Assembly (NCBI GenBank): GCA_030442055.1 | Contig: JAUJEB010000001.1 | Location: 2,418,001 to 2,482,000 of the forward strand | Source of the DNA: Agaribacillus aureus | GTDB taxonomy: Bacteria; Bacteroidota; Bacteroidia; Cytophagales; Cyclobacteriaceae | Direction: 5' to 3' | Length of the DNA: 64,000 bases | Shown: positions 1 to 9,075 of the stretch, piece by piece | Position numbering within the stretch: position 1 is the stretch's first letter | How the letters are laid out: every line of letters starts with the position of its first letter | Notes under the pieces: model-generated | Database searches by the model: none | Seen by the model: only the letters and a program-made list of their open reading frames with translations | Told to the model about the DNA's origin: nothing | Position numbers and translations under genes: made by a program

Positions 1-1181
1 TCAATAGTATCTTCAGGGATTAACTTGGCATAGGTAGACCTGGACAGCGACTGTATGCCTCCCATTACAAGCCCAACAATGAAGGCCAGCACAAAAAATT
101 CCGTTTCGTTATTGGTATAAAATGCAAATACACATATAAAAACCCAGATGACTACCATGCCCATGAGCGCATAGCGGTTACCTTTCAATTTTGATAACCA
201 GGCAAAGGCATATGCGCCTATAATGGCTACCAGCTGAATTACGAGCACCGTCATAATTAATTTACCATCGTCCATTACCAATACTTCCTTTCCAAAAGTA
301 GCTGCAAGGTACATGACGGTCTGCACACCCATGTTGTAGAAGAAAAAGGCCAGCAAAAATGTTCTGGTAATTTTCAGCTTCTTTAGGCTTTTCCAAACCT
401 GTAGGATCTCATGATATCCACGGGTAATCAGGTGGCCTTCGCTTTTCCTGTTAAATACATTATCAGGCAGATACCTAAAGGGAATTTGGGAAAAACCCAT
501 CCACCATAACCCAACGATCAGAAATGAGAGTTTTGTCGCCAATAAAACATAATGTCCACGGGCTGCTTCCAACGCTTCTGCCTGTTGCCACTCCGGGTTT
601 TCAGTTAACAGGGTTTGCATCTTGCTTTCTATTGGAAAAAACAGCTCAGGCAATTGAATCACAACCAGATTGATAATCAGGAGGATAACACTGCCAATGT
701 AGCCAAGGGAATAGCCTCTGGCACTTACCATATCCATCTTATCCTCAGTCACAATTTCAGGCAGGAAAGCATCATAAAACACCAAACTGCCGGAATAGCC
801 CACGCTGGCCAAAATGCAGCAAATAATCCCCCACTCTATATTTTCCCCGGTAAAAAAGAACAGGCCAATACAGGAAAAAGAGCCCAGATACACAAATATC
901 TTCATGAAGAATTTCTTTTTCCCTGCGTAGTCTGCCATGCCGGACAGCAATGGCAATATCACCGCCACTAAAAGAAAGGAAAAAGACAGGGCGTAGGAAT
1001 ACAGCACAGAATTGACAATTTCCAGTCCAAAAAATCTAATGGTTTCAGATCCATCCGCAGCTACTGCTACATTTTGATAGTAAACAGGAAAAATAGCTGA
1101 AGTGATAACCAGAGAGTATACAGAATTTGCCCAGTCGTACATCGCCCAGGCGTTAATAATTCTTTTGACGTTTTTATCCAT
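1..1181 (-). CDS. MFS permease, UMF1/Atg22-like family (3' part outside window)
   Basis: The gene starts at an ATG read leftward from 1181 and runs off the left edge, so about 393 codons are visible without a stop. The product is hydrophobic with many membrane-spanning stretches. Near the N-terminus it carries YDWANSVY (residues 15-22), the hallmark of the UMF1/Atg22-like branch of the major facilitator superfamily. A further stretch near the visible end, GGIQSLSRSTYAKLIPE, is also typical of this family. It should be an inner-membrane permease; the substrate cannot be told from sequence. It lies downstream of the ExbB/ExbD operon but is separated from it by a strong hairpin terminator, so it is probably transcribed on its own. 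Confidence 0.85.
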   Translation of the reverse strand, partial: MDKNVKRIINAWAMYDWANSVYSLVITSAIFPVYYQNVAVAADGSETIRFFGLEIVNSVLYSYALSFSFLLVAVILPLLSGMADYAGKKKFFMKIFVYLGSFSCIGLFFFTGENIEWGIICCILASVGYSGSLVFYDAFLPEIVTEDKMDMVSARGYSLGYIGSVILLIINLVVIQLPELFFPIESKMQTLLTENPEWQQAEALEAARGHYVLLATKLSFLIVGLWWMGFSQIPFRYLPDNVFNRKSEGHLITRGYHEILQVWKSLKKLKITRTFLLAFFFYNMGVQTVMYLAATFGKEVLVMDDGKLIMTVLVIQLVAIIGAYAFAWLSKLKGNRYALMGMVVIWVFICVFAFYTNNETEFFVLAFIVGLVMGGIQSLSRSTYAKLIPEDTI

Positions 1182-1192
1182 TCGCGGAAAAT

Positions 1193-1225
1193 AAAAAAGT
1201 CTTTTCAATATGAAAAGACTTTTTT
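1193..1225 (-). terminator. Rho-independent terminator of the ExbB/ExbD operon
   Basis: A perfect 15-bp inverted repeat (arms 1193-1207 and 1211-1225, 3-nt loop) lies directly after the last exbD-like stop. Read leftward, it ends in a run of Ts. It separates the operon from the MFS gene. Confidence 0.85.
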
Positions 1226-1250
1226 ACTATTGTATCAAATAATTAAAATT

Positions 1251-1712
1251 TTATTCATCTACTCTTTTTGGGGTGTTGTAGAGTACCTTCAAAGCATTGG
1301 CCTCTCGCAGCTCCTGCTGCACATCAGTAACAATACCCATCTTGGTTTCCTTATCAACCTTCATCGACATGATAATTTGCTCTCTTTCGGATTCATCCAG
1401 TTTATCCTTTGCAGTCAGGACAAATTGCACGACCTCTTTTGTACTTATGAAAGCATCATTTACCTGAACCCTTGGCTCGGAGCCAAATTCCTTCAGGTTT
1501 TTAGGTTTACCAATATAAATATAGTTTACCAGAGACTTCCGCTCGATCTTTTTCAATTGCGTAGCCAGCGGCAGTTTTTGCTCCACCAATAATGTTGTTT
1601 CTCTCAACACGGTAGTTACCATGAAAAAGAACAACAGCATAAAGATAATATCCGGCAATGCTGCGGTGGGAATTTCCTGACTGGCTTTAGAATTTTTCTT
1701 AAACTTTGACAT
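1251..1712 (-). CDS. ExbD/TolR-type biopolymer transport protein (second copy)
   Basis: 153 residues. The N-terminus is short and basic, followed by one membrane helix (about residues 20-40, with the PDIIFMLLFFFMV pattern and the conserved Asp of ExbD/TolR) and a periplasmic domain. ExbD-type proteins couple an ExbB/TolQ proton channel to an energised outer-membrane process. It is the last gene of a four-gene operon, 1 nt after the preceding exbD-like gene. The two ExbD copies differ strongly in their periplasmic parts and probably form a heteromeric complex or serve different partners. The ATG start is well supported. Confidence 0.9.
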   Translation of the reverse strand: MSKFKKNSKASQEIPTAALPDIIFMLLFFFMVTTVLRETTLLVEQKLPLATQLKKIERKSLVNYIYIGKPKNLKEFGSEPRVQVNDAFISTKEVVQFVLTAKDKLDESEREQIIMSMKVDKETKMGIVTDVQQELREANALKVLYNTPKRVDE

Positions 1713-1713
1713 A

Positions 1714-2301
1714 TCAGTTTCCTCCGTATTTAGTAGGGTCCGCTATAGAAATCTGTTTTGGAAATTGGGGTTTTCCATCGTCACCCACTTCCCGCGCCCG
1801 GTCATAGAGCTTTTTCTGCTCGGGGTCGCTTCTATCCAATTTCCGGAACTCCTCTGCCGTCAGGCCTACTTTTTCGCCATACATTTCCATGTAGGCAGCT
1901 TCGCATTGATCATATACATTAATAAATATATCGTAACTCGTTCCTCTATCCGCCTTAATGGACACGATAGCGTCCGAGGGGCTGTCAGAAAGGTTAGGAT
2001 CTCTTCCATTGTTCAAGACAAATGCTTTCACCATATCTTTCAACAGCGTAACATCACGCAATGGCTCATCTTCAACGAGCAGGTCATCCTGAGAATTAAT
2101 CAAAATTTTAAAGATATTTCTTTGGTTAAATTTGATATCAGGTGGCGGCTCATTGGGATCCGGTTTGGGTGGGAGTCGAATCAGGATTCCCTTATCAGTC
2201 GCAATTTGAGTGGTTACGAGGAAAAATATGAGTAGTAGAAACGCAATATCGGCCATAGAGCCCGAGTTAATCTGCGCGCTACCTCGATCTTTTCGTTTCA
2301 T
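1714..2301 (-). CDS. ExbD/TolR-type biopolymer transport protein (first copy)
   Basis: 195 residues. It has a basic N-terminus, then a membrane helix at about 14-34 (ADIAFLLLIFFLVTTQI, with the ExbD Asp), followed by a periplasmic domain longer than usual and rich in Asp and Pro. The start codon overlaps the stop of the upstream small membrane protein gene by 1 nt (TAATG), which suggests translational coupling. ExbD is the stator-associated component that transmits proton-motive force through the periplasm. The long C-terminal part, ending in a DPTKYGG-type tail, is typical of Cytophagales copies and has no assigned function that I can read. Confidence 0.9.
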   Translation of the reverse strand: MKRKDRGSAQINSGSMADIAFLLLIFFLVTTQIATDKGILIRLPPKPDPNEPPPDIKFNQRNIFKILINSQDDLLVEDEPLRDVTLLKDMVKAFVLNNGRDPNLSDSPSDAIVSIKADRGTSYDIFINVYDQCEAAYMEMYGEKVGLTAEEFRKLDRSDPEQKKLYDRAREVGDDGKPQFPKQISIADPTKYGGN

Positions 2302-2630
2302 TATTTAAAGATTTTACCTACTTCAGTTACAACAATTCCTACGATAGCAGCTGCCAATAGCAGGTACATCATAGTTAAAACACCTCCAAGTCTCTGTACG
2401 CCACCCGAAGTTAATCCTTGTTCGGCGGCTTTGGCACTAACTGCGTCATAGCTTGATAATCCCCATGAGATAAGGAATATTACCAGCAACGCTGCCAGTC
2501 CGATTCCAGAAGTCACTAAGGTTTTAGGGTTACTAAAAGCGTTGATCAGAGGTAAGACAATTACTGCCAATACAGCCACACCTACTAATATATAGGTTAA
2601 GTACAATCCGAATTCTACTAATCCAGTCAT
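2301..2630 (-). CDS. Small three-helix membrane protein of the ExbB/ExbD operon
   Basis: 109 residues, almost entirely hydrophobic, with likely helices at about 6-30, 38-60 and 85-106. I do not recognise a named family. It sits between the ExbB-like channel gene (23 nt upstream) and the first exbD (1-nt overlap), so it is very likely co-expressed with the proton channel. By context it may be an accessory subunit of that complex; this is inference only. Confidence 0.75.
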   Translation of the reverse strand: MTGLVEFGLYLTYILVGVAVLAVIVLPLINAFSNPKTLVTSGIGLAALLVIFLISWGLSSYDAVSAKAAEQGLTSGGVQRLGGVLTMMYLLLAAAIVGIVVTEVGKIFK

Positions 2631-2653
2631 AGTCTTAATGGTTTAGGTGAAAA

Positions 2654-3511
2654 TTATTTGGAAAGATTATGCCTTACCAGAATATCTACTAATGAAATGG
2701 AGGCATCTTCCATATCATTCACCAGTGAATCGATTTTAGAAACCAAATAATTATAGAATAATTGTAATATAACTGCAACTATCAAACCGGCAACCGTTGT
2801 TAAAAGTGCCACTTTAATACCTCCGGCAACCAAAGAAGGTGATATATCTCCAGCAGCTTCGATGGCATCAAAGGCCTGGATCATACCAAGTACCGTTCCC
2901 ATGAAACCCAACATCGGCGCCAATGAAATAAATAATGAAATCCAAACTAATCCTTTCTCCAATCTTCCCATTTCTACTGATCCGTAGGAGATAATTGATT
3001 TTTCAACCATTTCTACTCCTTCGGAAGCCCTCATCAATCCCTGGGTGAATATAGAGGCGACGGGTCCTTTCACACCAGCTGTATAATCTTTGGCAGCTTC
3101 AACACCTCCGGAAGCCAACGCATCTTCAACACCTGCCAATAGCTTCTTGGTGTTGGTGGTAGCCAGGTTAAGCGTAATAATACGTTCGATAGCAATCGCC
3201 AGGCCTAAAATCAAACATACCAGCACGATGCCCATAAACTCCCATCCTCCGTCAATAAAATATTTTAAAACTCTTCGATGAAAAGTTCTGGTTTCTTCTT
3301 CTGCTGCTGCCGCTGCGGCTGCCTTCTCGGCGGCTACTCTATCTGCCTCCTCTTTGATTTTCCTTTCCTCTTCTGCCCTTTGCTCTGCGGCTGCAATTGA
3401 ATCTGCCGCCAGCTGTGCAGAGTCTGCTTCTGCTTCCTGAGCAACGGAATAAGATGAGTAACCCAAGGTCAACACACCCGAAAACATTAATAAGGTAATT
3501 AACTTTTTCAT
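2654..3511 (-). CDS. MotA/TolQ/ExbB-type proton channel with exported N-terminal extension
   Basis: 285 residues. The N-terminus looks like a signal peptide (about 1-24). It is followed by a highly charged, Ala/Glu-rich segment (about 25-72) that should form a coiled coil in the periplasm. The ExbB core follows, with helices at about 90-113, 190-212 and 230-252; the last two are the conserved channel helices (PMLGFMGTVLGMIQAF and the TTVAGLIVA region). It would conduct protons to power the ExbD-linked process. It is the first gene of the operon. The signal peptide plus coiled coil before the first core helix differs from classical E. coli ExbB but is common in Bacteroidota. Confidence 0.9.
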   Translation of the reverse strand: MKKLITLLMFSGVLTLGYSSYSVAQEAEADSAQLAADSIAAAEQRAEEERKIKEEADRVAAEKAAAAAAAEEETRTFHRRVLKYFIDGGWEFMGIVLVCLILGLAIAIERIITLNLATTNTKKLLAGVEDALASGGVEAAKDYTAGVKGPVASIFTQGLMRASEGVEMVEKSIISYGSVEMGRLEKGLVWISLFISLAPMLGFMGTVLGMIQAFDAIEAAGDISPSLVAGGIKVALLTTVAGLIVAVILQLFYNYLVSKIDSLVNDMEDASISLVDILVRHNLSK

Positions 3512-3593
3512 AACTTAAATTTTAATTATTCTCTAATTATAAGGTTAAATAGTTTAGATATATAAGCTAAAAATTCTGATTACATCTGTTGAG

Positions 3594-3681
3594 CGGAGAG
3601 GAAGGGATTCGAACCCTTGGTACCCTTTTGGGGCACACTCACTTTCCAGGCGAGCACCTTCGACCACTCGGTCACCTCTCC
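3594..3681 (-). tRNA. tRNA-Ser (anticodon GGA)
   Basis: The leftward strand folds into a class II tRNA. It has a 7-bp acceptor stem (GGAGAGG/CCTCTCC), a discriminator G, an anticodon loop reading CTGGAAA with anticodon GGA, a long variable arm (GTGTGCCCC AAAA GGGTACC) and a T-arm AAGGG TTCGAAT CCCTT. The long variable arm and G discriminator fit serine. No CCA is encoded. Confidence 0.97.
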
Positions 3682-3771
3682 AAATAATGATATTTTATTA
3701 CTTGGAGAAACAAATAAATTAATAAAAAACGCTTTATGCAAATTTTAAAATAATTTTTCATGTTTGACCAA

Positions 3772-4833
3772 CTAACTCATTTCCCCACATAATGGTATTT
3801 TCAATCTTTTTTTTACTTTTTCAATAGAATCTTCATTACTCAACAAGTACATCATTTTTGTAATGGCGGCCTCTGTGGTGATATCACTACCACTTACGAC
3901 GCCAATGTTCTCGAGCATTTTGCTCGTTTGATAGCGCCCCTGCATCACCCTTCCTCCAGTACACTGGGAGACGTTAAATAGGATTATATTATTTTCTACA
4001 GCCTTTTTCAGGTAGTTTCCAAACCACTCATCCGCGGTTACATTACCCGATCCGAACGTTTCAAGCACCACGCCCTTCAATCCTTTGATAGACAATATAC
4101 TCTCCACCACTCCGGGGGTCATTCCGGGAAACATTTTCATGATGGCCACATTGGTATCCAATATTTTTTTGTATGTAAGTGCGGCGTTTTTTTTAGGGGT
4201 AGACATCGAGGAATAGTTATATTCTATTTCTACCCCTGCTTTGGCAAGCGGCGGGTAGTTCTCAGATTCAAAAGCATTAAAGTGAGCACTTTCCACCTTT
4301 TTGGATCGGTTACCTCTCAATAGAAGATAACTAAAATAAATGCAAACTTCAGAAACCACGGGCTTTCCATCTACATGCGAAGAGGCAATGTCCAACGCTG
4401 TTATTAAGTTTTCCCTGGCATCGGACCTGGCCGCCCCAATCGGCAGCTGGGCTCCTGTAAAAATTACCGGCTTATTCAACCCCTCCAAAATGAAGCTTAG
4501 CGCCGATGCGCTGTAAGCCATGGTATCCGTACCGTGTAGAATGACAAATCCATCATAGGTATCATAGTTTTGATAGATGATGTAGGCCAGATCATTCCAA
4601 TGCTCCAGGTTAATACTGGAGGAATCGATTGGTTCCGGGAAAGAAATAACGGTTATATTAATTTCAAAGCCTTTAAGATAACTGATCCTATCCATGATAT
4701 GGCCAAAATTAAAAGGAACCAGCGATCCTGATTCATCGTATAGCATCCCAATAGTTCCTCCCGTGTAAATCACCAGAATGGAGGCGTTGGGTGAGTCTTT
4801 CCTGTTCTGAAACTTGACAATTTTATATTTCAT
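3772..4833 (-). CDS. ansA: L-asparaginase, type I (cytoplasmic)
   Basis: 353 residues with no signal peptide. The first catalytic threonine lies in IYTGGTIGML (about residues 22-31), and the second catalytic block is LHGTDTMAYSA (about 98-108). Length and motifs fit the bacterial type I asparaginase family, which hydrolyses L-asparagine to aspartate and ammonia. The start codon overlaps the stop of the upstream tatD-like gene by 4 nt, so the two are translated from one message. Some family members act on related amides, but asparaginase is the best single call. Confidence 0.9.
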   Translation of the reverse strand: MKYKIVKFQNRKDSPNASILVIYTGGTIGMLYDESGSLVPFNFGHIMDRISYLKGFEINITVISFPEPIDSSSINLEHWNDLAYIIYQNYDTYDGFVILHGTDTMAYSASALSFILEGLNKPVIFTGAQLPIGAARSDARENLITALDIASSHVDGKPVVSEVCIYFSYLLLRGNRSKKVESAHFNAFESENYPPLAKAGVEIEYNYSSMSTPKKNAALTYKKILDTNVAIMKMFPGMTPGVVESILSIKGLKGVVLETFGSGNVTADEWFGNYLKKAVENNIILFNVSQCTGGRVMQGRYQTSKMLENIGVVSGSDITTEAAITKMMYLLSNEDSIEKVKKRLKIPLCGEMS

Positions 4834-5600
4834 ACCCCAAATAGTTTTTCGGCGTTTAATGTTGTTCTTTTTGCCACCTCGTCGATGGTTATATTTTTTA
4901 ACTGGGCAATCCTTTCCGCTATGATAGGAATATAGCCGGGCTGATTTCTCTTGCCGCGATAAGGAACCGGTGATAAATATGGGCTGTCAGTTTCCAAAAG
5001 GATATAATCCATATCAAGAAAAGGGACCACCTTATCCATACCGCCATTTTTGAAAGTTGTCACCCCTCCCAGCCCCAGGTAAAAACCCTGTTCTATCACT
5101 CTTTGAGCCTCTTCCCTTGTTCCGGTAAAACAATGAAATACGCCTCTCAGCGAACCGTTGTTCAATGTCTCTACCAGGGTTATGGCTTCTTCAAAAGACT
5201 CCCTGCAATGGATCACAATCGGCAGCTGGTGTTTTAGCGCCAGGTTGACCTGAATAGTAAAAGCCTCTTTTTGCTCCTCTAAATATGACTTGTCCCAATA
5301 TAAGTCAATCCCCATTTCTCCAACGGCAATAAATTTTCTTTGTGCCAGGAATCTTTCTACTTCATATAGCTCTTTTTCAAAGCCTGGTTTCACAGAACAC
5401 GGGTGCAACCCCATCATCGCAAAGCAGGTTTCCGGAAATCTGCTTTCCAACGCCAGCATATCTTCTGAAGAGCTATGATCAATATTGGGCATAAATATCC
5501 TGTTTACGCCCTTGGCTTTGCATTCGGCGATAATTTGCTCAATGTCATCTTTAAAATTATCTAAATAGATATGCGCATGAGTATCAATAAAATCTGGCAT
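4830..5600 (-). CDS. TatD family metal-dependent hydrolase (DNase-like)
   Basis: 256 residues from the chosen ATG. A GTG 24 nt upstream is also in frame, but the ATG gives the family-standard N-terminus (MPDFIDTHAHIYL). Metal-binding features are intact: DTHAH near the N-terminus, VGEMGID, HCRESF, HCFTGT and ETDSPYLSP. TatD enzymes have a TIM-barrel fold and act as 3'-5' exonucleases or phosphoesterases in the cytoplasm. The gene overlaps ansA by 4 nt and follows the glycosyltransferase gene, forming a leftward run of closely packed genes. Confidence 0.92.
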   Translation of the reverse strand: MPDFIDTHAHIYLDNFKDDIEQIIAECKAKGVNRIFMPNIDHSSSEDMLALESRFPETCFAMMGLHPCSVKPGFEKELYEVERFLAQRKFIAVGEMGIDLYWDKSYLEEQKEAFTIQVNLALKHQLPIVIHCRESFEEAITLVETLNNGSLRGVFHCFTGTREEAQRVIEQGFYLGLGGVTTFKNGGMDKVVPFLDMDYILLETDSPYLSPVPYRGKRNQPGYIPIIAERIAQLKNITIDEVAKRTTLNAEKLFGV

Positions 5601-5633
5601 GATAAAAAAGTTGGCGTTTGTCACCTAAGATGA

Positions 5634-6734
5634 TTAATATTTCCGGCCCTTCCAATCCACCTTGACGGGAATGACAAAATATAATAATGTCATAACACTC
5701 AGGAGGCTAACGTATAAATCATATAACAGGACCGCGTCAAAATTAATCTTTTGTTTCACTTTTTTATAAATAAAAAATGTAAAGGTAGTCCGGAGTGAAA
5801 TTTTTAACAACAAAAAGGAAATTGCCAATGTGAAATCATAAAAAAAGAGCGCGAGGCCTGCCGGCAGCACGAGCGCCTGCGCTATTAGAATGAGTTTAAG
5901 GATCACCGGGATTTTGAGGGCACCGTGCATCCATCTTTTCCGTTGGTTAAAAATACCTTTAAGTTCGGAAACCGCTTTGGTAGTAGCCAATACCTGCACG
6001 TCTATTAAATTAATTACCTTAAACCCCTCCGCCAGCATCGCCCTGGTTAATTGAAAGTCCTCCACAATAGAGAATGGTATATTTTCATACCCTCCTACTT
6101 TTTCGTAAGCCTCGCGGGTTATCATCATGTTATTGCCAATACCGGTTACCGGCACATTAAAATCAGTGACTACTTTCAGCATACCAAGCGCATTTAGCCA
6201 CTCCATATTCTGTAGCCTCGCCCAAAGACTTTTGCCAGCCACCGCGGTTACTCCCGAGATCATACCAACATTTTGATGTACCGCGTATAGAAGATTTTTG
6301 ATCCAACCCCTTTGAACGCGCGTGTCTGCATCACTGATAAAATAAAATTCTCCCCGGGCCTGATTCGCAAGGTGAGCCAGCACATTTGCCTTCCCCCGTG
6401 CCTGGCCCAGCACGGTTTTAATATCAAAAACCTTAATCCTGTTGTCCTCCTCTGCAAGGGCTCTTGCTATAACTAAAGTGTTGTCGGTAGAATCGTCATT
6501 CCCAACCAGAATTTCTATTTTTTCCTTTGGATAATCGACTGACAACAGGCCTCTGAGACATGATTCAATATTTTTTTCCTCATTTCTGGCCGCTACCAGA
6601 ATGGAAACCTGCGGGTAGGTCCCGCGATCAAAATGATGCGATTTGAAATTCCATCTCCAGCTAATGATCAAAGTTAAATCAGTAGCCAGGATAATGAGAG
6701 CAAGCACTACCGCGACATAAAATACCCAAATCAT
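5634..6734 (-). CDS. Membrane glycosyltransferase, family 2 (processive type)
   Basis: 366 residues. An N-terminal membrane helix (about 1-22) is followed by a cytoplasmic GT-A domain with VSILVAARNEE, the acidic pair of VGNDDSTD, the DADT metal-binding motif, VEDFQLT, and the QRKRW acceptor-binding motif typical of processive family-2 enzymes. Two to three further helices are at the C-terminus. It should polymerise or transfer a sugar to an envelope lipid or polysaccharide. Its start overlaps the stop of the upstream polysaccharide deacetylase gene (TGA/ATG overlap), suggesting both act on the same glycan. The substrate is unknown. Confidence 0.88.
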   Translation of the reverse strand: MIWVFYVAVVLALIILATDLTLIISWRWNFKSHHFDRGTYPQVSILVAARNEEKNIESCLRGLLSVDYPKEKIEILVGNDDSTDNTLVIARALAEEDNRIKVFDIKTVLGQARGKANVLAHLANQARGEFYFISDADTRVQRGWIKNLLYAVHQNVGMISGVTAVAGKSLWARLQNMEWLNALGMLKVVTDFNVPVTGIGNNMMITREAYEKVGGYENIPFSIVEDFQLTRAMLAEGFKVINLIDVQVLATTKAVSELKGIFNQRKRWMHGALKIPVILKLILIAQALVLPAGLALFFYDFTLAISFLLLKISLRTTFTFFIYKKVKQKINFDAVLLYDLYVSLLSVMTLLYFVIPVKVDWKGRKY

Positions 6735-7360
6735 AAGGCTTTGAATAAATATCCTTTTGTGGCAAAATGATCAAGATACCGGGGTAAAACGTATTGGAGA
6801 TTATCGTAGGCTTTATAACTGTCATGAAAAATAACAATAGATCCGTTTCTGGTGTGTCTTATGGTATTTGCCAGACATTTTTCCCTGGCTAGCTTTCTGT
6901 CAAAATCCCCCGAAAGCACATCCCACATGATAATATCATATTGCCCGCTCACTTTATCAATTTGCTTTCTCGTTATCCTTCCGTAAGGAGGTCTGAAAAG
7001 TTTTGAATCAGGTGGTGCGGTGTGTTCTTCCATAACTGTTAAACATTCATTGACATTCTCCAAATAGGTATCATCCTTTGTTTTCCATCCATTGAGGTGA
7101 TTGTAAGTGTGGTTGCCAATACTATGCCCAAAACTCATTATTTTTTTAAAGATTTCCGGATGCTTATAAACATTTTCACCCACGCAAAAAAAAGTAGCCA
7201 ACGCCTTATAGGCACCCAGGGATTCCAAGGCAAACTCGGTGGCCTCAGGCACAGGGCCGTCGTCAAAAGTAAGGTAGATACTTTTTTGATCCCGGTCTTT
7301 ATGCCACACCAAGGAAGGATAAAGTAAGGGTAATAAAACAGGCGTACGGTGGAAATACAA
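6731..7360 (-). CDS. Polysaccharide deacetylase (NodB homology domain)
   Basis: 209 residues. The NodB domain starts almost at once, with LTFDDGP at about 30-36 (catalytic base and metal Asp), the HSIGNHTYNH motif at about 83-92 (metal-binding His pair), RPPYGR at about 123, and a C-terminal FHDSYKA segment. These enzymes remove N- or O-acetyl groups from envelope or extracellular glycans. The frame starts at TTG with no internal Met before the domain; because the following YFHRTP matches the usual family N-terminus, TTG initiation is likely. It overlaps the glycosyltransferase gene downstream by 4 nt. Confidence 0.88.
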   Translation of the reverse strand: MYFHRTPVLLPLLYPSLVWHKDRDQKSIYLTFDDGPVPEATEFALESLGAYKALATFFCVGENVYKHPEIFKKIMSFGHSIGNHTYNHLNGWKTKDDTYLENVNECLTVMEEHTAPPDSKLFRPPYGRITRKQIDKVSGQYDIIMWDVLSGDFDRKLAREKCLANTIRHTRNGSIVIFHDSYKAYDNLQYVLPRYLDHFATKGYLFKAL

Positions 7361-7429
7361 GTTTACAAATTTTGCTTTGTTGAAGAACCAAAAAAATTTG
7401 AACTATTTATTAACTTTGACGAAACCGGA

Positions 7430-8650
7430 TCAGACGCTTATGTTACAGGATAGCAACGTAATGTCGTCACTATAAGCATTTTTTCCCCTGAATTCATCCA
7501 GGTCTGACATAACGTGTTGGTGTAGGTCTTTCAGTTCTCCGTCTTTTTCTTTTTCCAATAGTTTCTTTAATCTGTCAACACCAAATTCTTCTCCGTGTTC
7601 ATTCAAGGTCTCTGTCAGTCCGTCAGTATACAAAAAAAACAGAAAATCATCAAGGTCTGTTAAAAACCCTTCATTCAAAAATGGTAATGTTTTAAAGCTA
7701 CCCAATATGGTGGTTCCCTGATCTAACAGAATTGTTCCTTTTTTCTTATCCATTAAAATGGGTGGATTATGGCCTGCATTTACATAAACCATGGTTTTAA
7801 GGCTATGGTCATAAATGGCTCCAAAAAAAGTAATAAAGTTTTCACCCTTTGCATTTTCCAATATCAAATAATTCAATTCCTCGACAATAGCCGTAATATT
7901 GGGAGTTTGGCGCACCAAAGTGCGCAGGGAGGCCTGAAAATTTGACATCAATATGGCAGCGGGTATTCCCTTACCGGAAACATCGGCAATACAAATCAGA
8001 AACTGGTTCCTGTTGATAGGAATATAGTCATAATAATCGCCACCAACAGTATGATGTGGCAGATAGCTGGCTACGACTTTTAATCCCCGTCCGTAGGGCA
8101 GATTTTCAGGAAACAAATATTTTTGCACATTGCTGGCAATTTCCATTTCCCTCCTCAGGGCCTCCTGCTTCAATTCCTTTCTGGCTAATTTTTTATTCTC
8201 AATGGCCACCAGTATTATATTGCTTAATGCCTGCAGAAAGGTAAAATCTTCATTAGGCTGTCCATCTTCACCCTTCATGCCATCTGTAAACACAAAGGCC
8301 AGTGTTTTGTTTTTATGAACGATGGGAATTAAAATGTCAAATTCAGAAAATGGTAAAGAGGGGTCTTCATTTTCCAGGTATTCTATTTCCTTAACTGATA
8401 AAAATTTCTCATCCAATTCAATTTTCCCATAGTCGTGCGCGGTACTGTGAAAAGCCTTGCATTCCCACTGGTCATCCAACACGAAGAGCGCCAGCTTCTT
8501 AATATTGTGATTGGCCCTCAATATGAAGTTATAGATTTTATATAAGGAAGCTTCTGCCAGATTGTTATTAATCGCCTGGGTAATTTCCAGCAATGAATTA
8601 AGTTCCAATTCCTTAATCTCAAATTTATTCTTGAGAGTTTCTGCCGTCAT
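7430..8650 (-). CDS. PP2C/SpoIIE-type serine phosphatase with N-terminal sensor region
   Basis: 406 residues. Residues 1 to about 160 resemble a GAF-like sensor with a following helical linker (MEIASNVQKYLFPENLP), a typical lead-in to RsbU-type phosphatases. From about 180 the SpoIIE/PP2C domain shows the metal-binding GGDYYDY, the DVSGKGIPAA motif, NAGHNPP, and DGLTE and DDITLL near the C-terminus. It should dephosphorylate a protein, classically an anti-sigma-factor antagonist in a partner-switching pathway. No obvious partner gene lies next to it. It has no signal peptide or membrane helix. Confidence 0.9.
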   Translation of the reverse strand: MTAETLKNKFEIKELELNSLLEITQAINNNLAEASLYKIYNFILRANHNIKKLALFVLDDQWECKAFHSTAHDYGKIELDEKFLSVKEIEYLENEDPSLPFSEFDILIPIVHKNKTLAFVFTDGMKGEDGQPNEDFTFLQALSNIILVAIENKKLARKELKQEALRREMEIASNVQKYLFPENLPYGRGLKVVASYLPHHTVGGDYYDYIPINRNQFLICIADVSGKGIPAAILMSNFQASLRTLVRQTPNITAIVEELNYLILENAKGENFITFFGAIYDHSLKTMVYVNAGHNPPILMDKKKGTILLDQGTTILGSFKTLPFLNEGFLTDLDDFLFFLYTDGLTETLNEHGEEFGVDRLKKLLEKEKDGELKDLHQHVMSDLDEFRGKNAYSDDITLLSCNISV

Positions 8651-8816
8651 ACAATCAAATTTTCAACAATTTACCGCTTACCAATACTCATTACAAATAA
8701 ATGATTGATAATAGTGTTTAATTTAACACTTTACAGCAAAAATTATACCGCAAAAACCAGAAAATACTGACACGGGATAAAGGCTAATGAGGGGTCAAAT
8801 CTTTGCGCTGGTGAAA

Positions 8817-9071
8817 TCAGATACTATTGTGCGCCAAAAGGCCGGCTTTGGTTGCCAGATAATAGTAATTTTTGTATTTGGTCTCAAAATCCGTGGCCTC
8901 CGCCGCTACCTCCACGGTGAGAGAATTTAAACACTTGGCCCAACCCTTGTCGATTAATTGATTTAACCCCTGTTTTAGTTCTGACTCCGGCAATTTGGTA
9001 GCCTCCAGCAGCGCATCAAAGGTCTGCACAAAATAAAGCTCATCCATAATTTCGAATTCCCGATCCGTCAT
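8817..9071 (-). CDS. Small conserved-looking protein, possible winged-helix fold
   Basis: 84 residues, acidic, with no membrane segment. It begins TDREFEIMDELYFV. A pattern of helix, helix and a turn around LPESELKQGLNQLIDKGW, then a beta-like stretch, resembles a degenerate winged-helix domain, ending in YYLATKAGLLAHNSI as many small MarR-like or Wnt-like helix-turn-helix proteins do. I do not recognise a named family. It lies 4 nt after the glycosyltransferase stop region, so the two are likely in one unit. Coding is supported by the tight spacing and the lack of a better frame. Confidence 0.65.
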   Translation of the reverse strand: MTDREFEIMDELYFVQTFDALLEATKLPESELKQGLNQLIDKGWAKCLNSLTVEVAAEATDFETKYKNYYYLATKAGLLAHNSI

Positions 9072-9075
9072 GAAA

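Noticed and set aside
1765-2235. 156-residue frame antisense to the first exbD
   Set aside because: It lies wholly inside a clear ExbD gene on the other strand and has no family resemblance.
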